From Tubulanus polymorphus (taxonomy: Eukaryota; Nemertea; Palaeonemertea; Tubulaniformes; Tubulanidae): DNA of 64,000 nt. Made by a program: the position numbers and the translations under genes. Every line of letters starts with the position of its first letter. Position 1 is the first letter of the stretch. The notes under the pieces were generated by a model, which saw nothing but the letters and a program-made list of their open reading frames with translations, did not search any database and was not told the origin of the DNA. Shown piece after piece: positions 59,101 through 64,000 of the stretch. The stretch spans positions 23,052,485 through 23,116,484 of the forward strand of contig NC_134027.1 in the NCBI RefSeq assembly GCF_964204645.1, written 5' to 3'.

Positions 59101-62100
59101 ATATTGTCTTCCATTTTTATCCTTATCAGTTGGTACTACTAGACTACTAGTAGATGCCCGTGCACTGTGAGATCCGGGTTTATGATTTACTGTTGGATTG
59201 GGTGAAATATCTGTCCAAGTTGTCGTCCCAGAGCTGTACGCCCAGACAATTGTAGACACCGGGTTACTTGAGTCAGTTGTACACGTCAGAGTTTTTGATG
59301 TACCGTGAACAACTGGACCGTTTGGAATTTCAGTCAGTGTTATTGACTCTGGTGGAACTGAAGATATAACATTGAAAGTCATGATTGATACTTTTTATTG
59401 GATGGTCTAATGCAACGTCAGCTCGTGTAATATCGGCTTTTTGGCACAAGGAGGTAAAACTGTACGGACAATAAACTGATAACATTTTTCTTACTCCGCG
59501 ATATTTCAAGGTCGTAGGCAGTACGACTGTGTATTGATAAGCCGGTTTTCGGTCTCTATTTTCGATTAGAAACTTGTCTAATAAGAGACCACAGAACCAG
59601 TGTAATTGAGATAGATTGGTTGCCTGTCGAACTCAGGGCAACTTGCATTTCCTGTCCGTTTGAAAAGACAAGGCATCCAGTCTATGTTCCTGATACCGAT
59701 GTACCGAATCACGCATGCGCCACACCTCAGTAGGAAGTAAACACTGATGATATACACTGACATACGCAATGGTCCGTCCGTCGGCACTGTTTTATACGAC
59801 GGCGTCCTAGAGACATTAATCTATTTTTTATTTTCACTTTTCCGGCCATAATTATCTGCGTGTTTAGAAAGGCGCAGAAAAGTCTCCCATGAATACGATT
59901 GCTGATCCAGGCCATGACCGCAAAATTTCTAATGCACAAATTAAAACGGCAAAAACAGGGATTTGAGAAAATTGTCAGCTTTTCCTGACAATTTTCTCAA
60001 ATCCCTTTTCAACGCGCTAGAAGAGGGATTTCTCACCCACGTTTGGGTGCCCTCACCAGAACAGGGTTCCATTCAGGCGCTCGCGCAAAAACAAGAAATT
60101 ACGTTTTTTTTAATCTTAAGATAGGGATTGACACTATCTAATTTGATCGGTAGATTTCGTAAGATTTTTTTTTGTTTTGATTTAGTGTCCCTACAAACCT
60201 ACCACATCAGCCGGGAGCAAATCAGGGGTTTCGGAAATCGAAGGACATTTACAGTTGTTGGATCGGCGGTTGAATATACGGAATATTTTGTTTGAATTGA
60301 AGTATATCTGACTCCCCGTAACCTTGATTCAAAATTATATGTTTTCTTGATTTACTTTAGCTATTCAATTTTTCTAACACGCAGAGAAATCCGGCGGACT
60401 TTTCTGCACCTTTCTAAACGCGCAGATAATTATGGCCGGAAAAGTGAAAATAAATTAATGTCCCTAGGACGCCGTCGTATTTTTAAGTCAGAATTGATTT
60501 ATTTTTATAGACAAGATTACATCCAGATTCCATGAACTATGTAGACTCGACCAGAGCGGGAAGGCTGTAACTGTGTACAGAATTTATTCTAACTGCGCAT
60601 GTCAGTTCTTCTATCGAAACATACAATGAGGAATAGAGTCCGAAGCCCTTAATCGTGCATAGATTCGCCCCTCTTAGTTGCAGAGTACGTATTTCTTAAT
60701 ACGTCGTTGCGGGGATAACGTGAACATTATATGCCCCGTTAGTGAGGAGGAAGGTCATAAAAAACTACTGTATTCCTATAACCTCAAAAATCGTACATTC
60801 AAAAGTCCTGAGTGAAGGGCATGAATTTTGCGAGAAAATTTAAGAAAAGTGTACAATTTCCTACGACAAGCGACCTTGATAATATCGCAAAGCAGGAAAA
60901 ATACGGTAAACATAACATACGTACACTATCGTCCCCTTGTGTAAAACAGCCGACATTACACGATTTGACGTAACATTTAGCTGATGTTTTAACGGTAGAC
61001 TATAGTATTTATCAATGTAAAGGCTAGTCAATGAAACACTGATTCAGTAAAACCAGGGAGGTGGCCACCTCCCTGGTTTTACACTCGATCTGTTGACTAT
61101 TGTTTACTAATACATAATCGGCGCGTTTCTTCACTTAAGCATAATTTGTTTTCAATATTGTCTAAATCTAGGTATGTTGGACTGGAAGATAATTTGTTTC
61201 AATGAAGTGACATTTATTGTAAATACAGCGCATTTGTTGGTTTTCCGACTCAAATCGATGAATGTATAACCGTTAAACACATCACAAGCGCTATTCTACA
61301 CTTACACAATACAGACAATGTCGTGGAGTTGGTGACACCATTAACAGGATAACTGTTCTGATAAGCTGTACATCTATATTGTCTTCCATTCTTATCCTTA
61401 TCAGTTGATACTACTAGACTACTAGTAGATATCTGTCCACTATGAGATCCGGGTTTATGATTTACTGCTGGGTTGGGTGACAAATTAGTCCATGTTGTCG
61501 TCCCAGAGCTGTTCGCCCAGACAATCGTAGACACCGGGTTACTGGAGTCAGTTGTACACGTCAGAGTTTTTGATGTACCTTGAACAACTGGACCGTTTGG
61601 AATTTCAGTCAGTGTCATTGATTCTGGTGGAACTATAAATAATTATTCAAATTCACGCTCCTTCATTAGCAATTCAGGGAAAGCGCATTTATATGAGCAA
61701 CAATCTACAACACTTCATTTGATATCTTAAATAGTGTTTCATACTTACAGTGAACGGTAATTGTTGCATCATTGCTAAGATTTCCAGTTTGACATCTGTA
61801 TTGAGCCTGATTCATAGATTTAGTTGCAGTCATAGATAATGTGCTAGTAGCCATAAACCCGTGATAGGCTGCACTAGTTTGATTCGTAGCTTGTTGAGAG
61901 TCAAGTAGTGTCCATGTTGTAGAGGAATATTTGAACCACTGAATCTGTACAGCCGGGTTTGACGAGTCAGTTGTACACTCCATCTGTTGATTATTGTTAA
62001 ATAATACATGATCTGCCGGTTTCTTCACCATTGTCAGCGATGTTGCTTGAACTAGAAATAATTTGTTTCAATATTCTCATAATCCGAGGATGGTGACGAA

Positions 62101-63382
62101 ACAAAATCACGTCAAAAATAGAATCACATTCACTTCACGAGGTTACGAGTTATTTGTAAACAATGTACAGTACTTACAGTTGACAGTTAATATGAATTTA
62201 TTAGAAATCATTGGTGTTGATATACCAGCCCCAGAAGCTGCACATTGGTATTCTGCCTGGTTATCTGTTTTAGTGACGGATGTTGAATATGTTAGAGGGC
62301 TAACTCCCTGTTTCACAGTGCTGCCCCCTGTAGTTATGGTGAGGTTCGGTACCGGGTTACCCCCTGTAGCTGTACACGTGAAGTCAACGGAAATGGAATC
62401 CCGGACTGGTGACGTCGGTCCTTGTAATGCAACACTGCTTGGCGGATCTGAAATGGACGAGAAAAATATTTCGCCAGCGGAAAAAAATTGAAGGTTTGAA
62501 GCCGAAACGTCAAGATTCAAAATAGAACGAATTTCATATAAATTCTCAATTCACTCTCATTAATGAACCTCTACGTGTAGTTTAGAAACAGGTTTCATTT
62601 GGTAAATAATCCGGTGCGAAATATTTTCGAATGATCTGAAATGATATATTTTAGAACTAATGTATTTTAAACTTACAGTGAACAGTAATTGTTGTATCTT
62701 TGTAAATACTTCCAGTTTGACATCTGTATTGAGCCTGATTCATGGTTTTAGTCGCAGTAATAGATAATATACTAGTAGTCACAAACCCGTGATTGGTTCC
62801 AGTAGTTTGATTCGTAGCTGGTTGAGAGACAAGTGGTGTCCATGTTGTAGAGGAATATGTGAACCACTGAATCTGTACAGCCGGGTTTGAAGAGTCAGTT
62901 TTACACTCTATCTGTTGATTATGGTTTACTAATACATAATCTGCCGGTTTCTTCACCATTTTCAGCGTTGTTGCTTGAACTAGAAATCATTTGTTTCGAT
63001 ATTGTCAAAATCCGTGTGTGTTGACGAAACAAAATTATGTCAAAAATAGAACCGCAATTGCTTCATGGGAATAACGAGTAATTTGTAAATTATCTGCAGT
63101 ACTTACAGTTGACAGTTAATCTAACTTTATTTGAAATCATTGGTGTCGGTATACCAGCCCCAGTAGCTGTACATTGATATTCTGCCTGGTTATCTGCTTT
63201 AGTGACGGATGTGGAATATGTTAGAGGGTTTATTCCCTGTTTCACAGTGCTGCCCTCTGGTGTTCTAGTTATGGCGAGGTTCGGCTTCGGGTTACCCCCG
63301 GTAGCTGTACACGTTAAGATAACAGTTGCAGATACCTGAACGGGTGACGTCGGTCCTTGTAATTTAACATTACCTGGCGGGT
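52681..63382 (-). CDS. Receptor gene 3: expanded-Ig receptor with tail B (5' end off window)
   Basis: Exons in gene order: 63382-63107, 62979-62677, 62447-62178, 62051-61749, 61632-61306, 59357-59031, 58276-58004 (Ig types 6, 7, 6, 7, 8, 8, 9), 57666-57361 and 56873-56595 (FN3), 56395-56257 (helix), 56147-56086, 55999-55922, 55499-55473, 55100-55080, 54703-54650, 53991-53920, 53733-53662, 53477-53373 and 53036-52681. The seven exons from 55499 downward copy gene 2's tail. The ectodomain is clearly diverged from genes 1 and 2 and has more copies of the membrane-near Ig types. The N-terminal exons lie beyond the window; the last intron seen still resembles the gene 1 intron after 17419. The 62-bp exon gains a tyrosine (PPPNYNDID). 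Confidence 0.85.
56257..56395 (-). CDS. Gene 3 exon: transmembrane segment
   Basis: This 139-bp phase 1-2 exon encodes ALIGGVVVGVLLLALIVIVF and then LLFVKRRREGQWIW. The helix residues differ from gene 1 while the basic stop-transfer cluster is kept. Confidence 0.85.
56595..57666 (-). CDS. Gene 3 exons: two FN3 domains
   Basis: 57666-57361 (306 bp, one codon shorter than gene 1) encodes GPPQTPSNLSVIAKTAVSV and LKPSTDYQFKVKS. 56873-56595 (279 bp) encodes AIPSAINTVLKQATVTQ and SSFPSKYSVYVKYC. Both are phase 1-1. Confidence 0.85.
58004..58276 (-). CDS. Gene 3 exon: Ig type 9 with displaced cysteine
   Basis: This 273-bp phase 1-1 exon encodes SGRFTINFDANP (no B-strand Cys), TTLNCRHNS and SDYGSYSCRLNNSVG. 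It shares the unusual Cys arrangement of the gene 1 exon 13437-13712. Confidence 0.8.
58559..58800. repeat. Diverged direct repeat and TIR-family fragment in a gene 3 intron
   Basis: GGACATCGGTAATAAAATAT near 58608 and GGACATCGACGATAAAAAGT near 58750 start two related stretches that both run into ATGGAGTAAA. At 58559-58584 the - strand reads TACAACGACAGCGTCCGGGG, similar to the ends of the element at 59795. Terminal boundaries are unclear. Confidence 0.5.
59031..59357 (-). CDS. Gene 3 exon: Ig type 8, inner copy
   Basis: This 327-bp phase 1-1 exon encodes PPESITLTEIPNGPVVHG, IVWAYSSGTT and GRQYRCSAYQNSQPV. It is a complete Ig domain with both cysteines and the Trp. Confidence 0.85.
59358..59794. 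other. Gene 3 intron related to the gene 1 Ig5-Ig6 intron
   Basis: This stretch aligns with about 15250-16010 of gene 1, minus the 365-bp MITE. In gene 1 that sequence precedes the Ig6 exon, whereas here it precedes an Ig8 exon. Ig6 and Ig7 exons were therefore lost or moved at this position in gene 3. Confidence 0.6.
59795..60479. mobile_element. 685-bp TIR transposon, non-autonomous
   Basis: The ends TACGACGGCGTCCTAGAGAC and its inverted counterpart near 60460-60479 begin inverted repeats of about 90 bp (59795-59884 and 60391-60479) that share CACTTTTCCGGCCATAATTA. The ends resemble the TACGGAAGCGTC family at 22528 and 26458. Possible short A/T target duplications flank it. No transposase is encoded. 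Confidence 0.75.
59957..60006. repeat. Perfect 22-bp inverted repeat hairpin
   Basis: AGGGATTTGAGAAAATTGTC begins a 22-base arm (59957-59978) exactly matched by the inverted arm 59985-60006, with a 6-base loop. It lies inside the 685-bp element. Confidence 0.9.
60480..61046. other. Gene 3 intron, no recognised content
   Basis: Between the TIR element and the palindrome I see no exon, repeat end or RNA motif. Confidence 0.5.
61047..61082. repeat. Perfect 36-bp palindrome at exon truncation
   Basis: Two 18-base arms (GTAAAACCAGGGAGGTGG and its exact complement) meet without a spacer. The right arm overlaps the broken end of the Ig7 relic, so the palindrome probably formed with the rearrangement that cut the exon. 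Confidence 0.9.
61075..61135 (-). pseudogene. Truncated Ig type 7 exon relic
   Basis: On the - strand this reads VKKRADYVLVNNSQQIECKT, the N-terminal part of an Ig7 exon. It then stops at a perfect palindrome (61047-61082). The intron side (61136-61180) still resembles the region upstream of true Ig7 exons. It cannot form an Ig domain. Confidence 0.75.
61306..61632 (-). CDS. Gene 3 exon: Ig type 8, outer copy
   Basis: This 327-bp phase 1-1 exon encodes PPESMTLTEIPNGPVVQG, IVWANSSGTT and GRQYRCTAYQNSYPV. It is closer to the gene 1 Ig8 exon in the RCTAY region than the inner copy is. Confidence 0.85.
61749..62051 (-). CDS. Gene 3 exon: Ig type 7, inner copy
   Basis: This 303-bp phase 1-1 exon encodes KKPADHVLFNNNQQMECTT, IQWFKYSS and NQAQYRCQTGNLSND. 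Its upstream intron is short, as in the outer copy. Confidence 0.85.
62178..62447 (-). CDS. Gene 3 exon: Ig type 6, inner copy
   Basis: This 270-bp phase 1-1 exon has two codons fewer than its relatives in the C-strand region (NLTITTGGST) and encodes VDFTCTATGGNPVP and AEYQCAASGAGIS. Confidence 0.85.
62677..62979 (-). CDS. Gene 3 exon: Ig type 7, outer copy
   Basis: This 303-bp phase 1-1 exon encodes KKPADYVLVNHNQQIECKT, IQWFTYSS and NQAQYRCQTGSIYKD. It is a close paralogue of 61749-62051. Confidence 0.85.
63107..63382 (-). CDS. Gene 3 exon: Ig type 6, outer copy
   Basis: This 276-bp phase 1-1 exon encodes DPPGNVKLQGPTSPVQ, VILTCTATGGNPKP and NQAEYQCTATGAGIP. It is the first complete exon of gene 3 in the window. 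Confidence 0.85.
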
Positions 63383-64000
63383 CTGAAATTAAAAGTGTTA
63401 AAAAGCGATTTTCTTGATCGATGAGTTATATGTACAACAGCAACAGATTATTCTGTACAATTTCATATTTCAGATTTCCTGCCCAGATTCATTTGGAATG
63501 CATTAAAAATCATATTTATTCCAAGCATAAGCTTTTGCATGAAGCTTTTTACGGAGTTATTTCTCAGATTCAAATGGATATAAAATATGAAGTATCGAGT
63601 CAAGTCATTCGTCGAGTCAAGTCATCAACAATGCATTCGCATGAATAAATTTCTCGTACGTTATTGATGATTTAATTCTTGCGGTTCGCTGGTAAGCTGC
63701 CGTATATTCTTTAAAGCCGCAACTCACCCGATCACAATCGTAACGAATAGACTTCATGTAGAGAAAATACGGTGAATATCGATCGATGGGAAGATTCATT
63801 TGAATGAAATATGTATATCTGTTATAATTAATGGGACATAAGGGGTCTAGAACACACCCGATTGAATAGGGTAAATATGCCTGAGAAGAGTCCGCGGTTA
63901 AAGGATAAACGCGTTTAGATTAATATTTTGTGGTAATCTGACGATATTTTCTTGCCTACTTCATCATTCTTGATAATTGCTTTATCCCGATGTGACAAAA
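63383..64000. other. Gene 3 intron running off the window
   Basis: No exon is visible. The sequence resembles the gene 1 intron after 17419 (for example CTTTATCCCGATGTGACAA near the end against 17983-18000), so the next Ig exon is expected within a few hundred bases beyond the window. Confidence 0.6.

Overview
This window is animal nuclear DNA, AT-rich and intron-rich. It contains GT-AG introns, immunoglobulin (Ig) and fibronectin III (FN3) exons of about 270-330 bp, a Jockey-type LINE, Penelope-like element (PLE) remnants with minimal hammerhead motifs, and many foldback MITEs. The mix suits a marine invertebrate, and I would guess a lophotrochozoan, but the sequence does not prove it. I see no rRNA, tRNA, CRISPR array or prokaryotic gene.

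The main content is a cluster of four type I transmembrane receptor genes. Gene 0 is on the + strand (last exons, 2282-4123). Genes 1, 2 and 3 are head-to-tail on the - strand (7411-24571, 30044-47208 and 52681 to beyond 63382). Gene 1 can be read as 22 consecutive exons, 4266 nt and 1421 codons plus stop, with compatible phases throughout. It has a signal-peptide exon, nine Ig domains (one exon each), two FN3 domains, one membrane helix, and a long cytoplasmic tail built from small exons. Nearly every tail exon carries one tyrosine motif of the type PIYxxV, PYSNI, PIYLHV or STYSEL. All ectodomain exons are phase 1-1, so they can be shuffled freely. Gene 0 has the same membrane-proximal exon sizes and phases but a different, shorter tyrosine tail.

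Two duplication layers are visible. The older one made diverged tandem copies of a unit of about 22 kb. The recent one made two almost identical 22,637-bp units (10545-33181 and 33182-55818). I saw only two substitutions between them and no net indel. The junction is a clean hybrid. Left of 33181 the sequence matches gene 3's tail, and right of 33261 it matches gene 1. This is what unequal homologous crossing-over in a shared 79-bp stretch would give. As a result gene 2 is a chimera: gene 1's ectodomain, membrane helix and first two tail exons joined to the gene 3-type tail.

Between and within the genes lie transposon remnants. These are a LINE with a 39-A tail (1-1796), a PLE with broken reverse transcriptase and GIY-YIG-like C-terminus (20.8-22.4 kb, copied at 43.4-45.0 kb), hammerhead-like motifs, TIR/foldback elements, and a three-copy repeat with CTCF-like motifs. 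Inside gene 1 an Ig exon pair was itself duplicated, with PLE fragments at the edges. Gene 3 has expanded its Ig6/Ig7/Ig8-type exons and keeps a truncated exon relic beside a perfect 36-bp palindrome. Together the window looks like a fast-evolving receptor cluster, plausibly for recognition or immunity, in which recombination makes new ectodomain/tail combinations. That role is inference.
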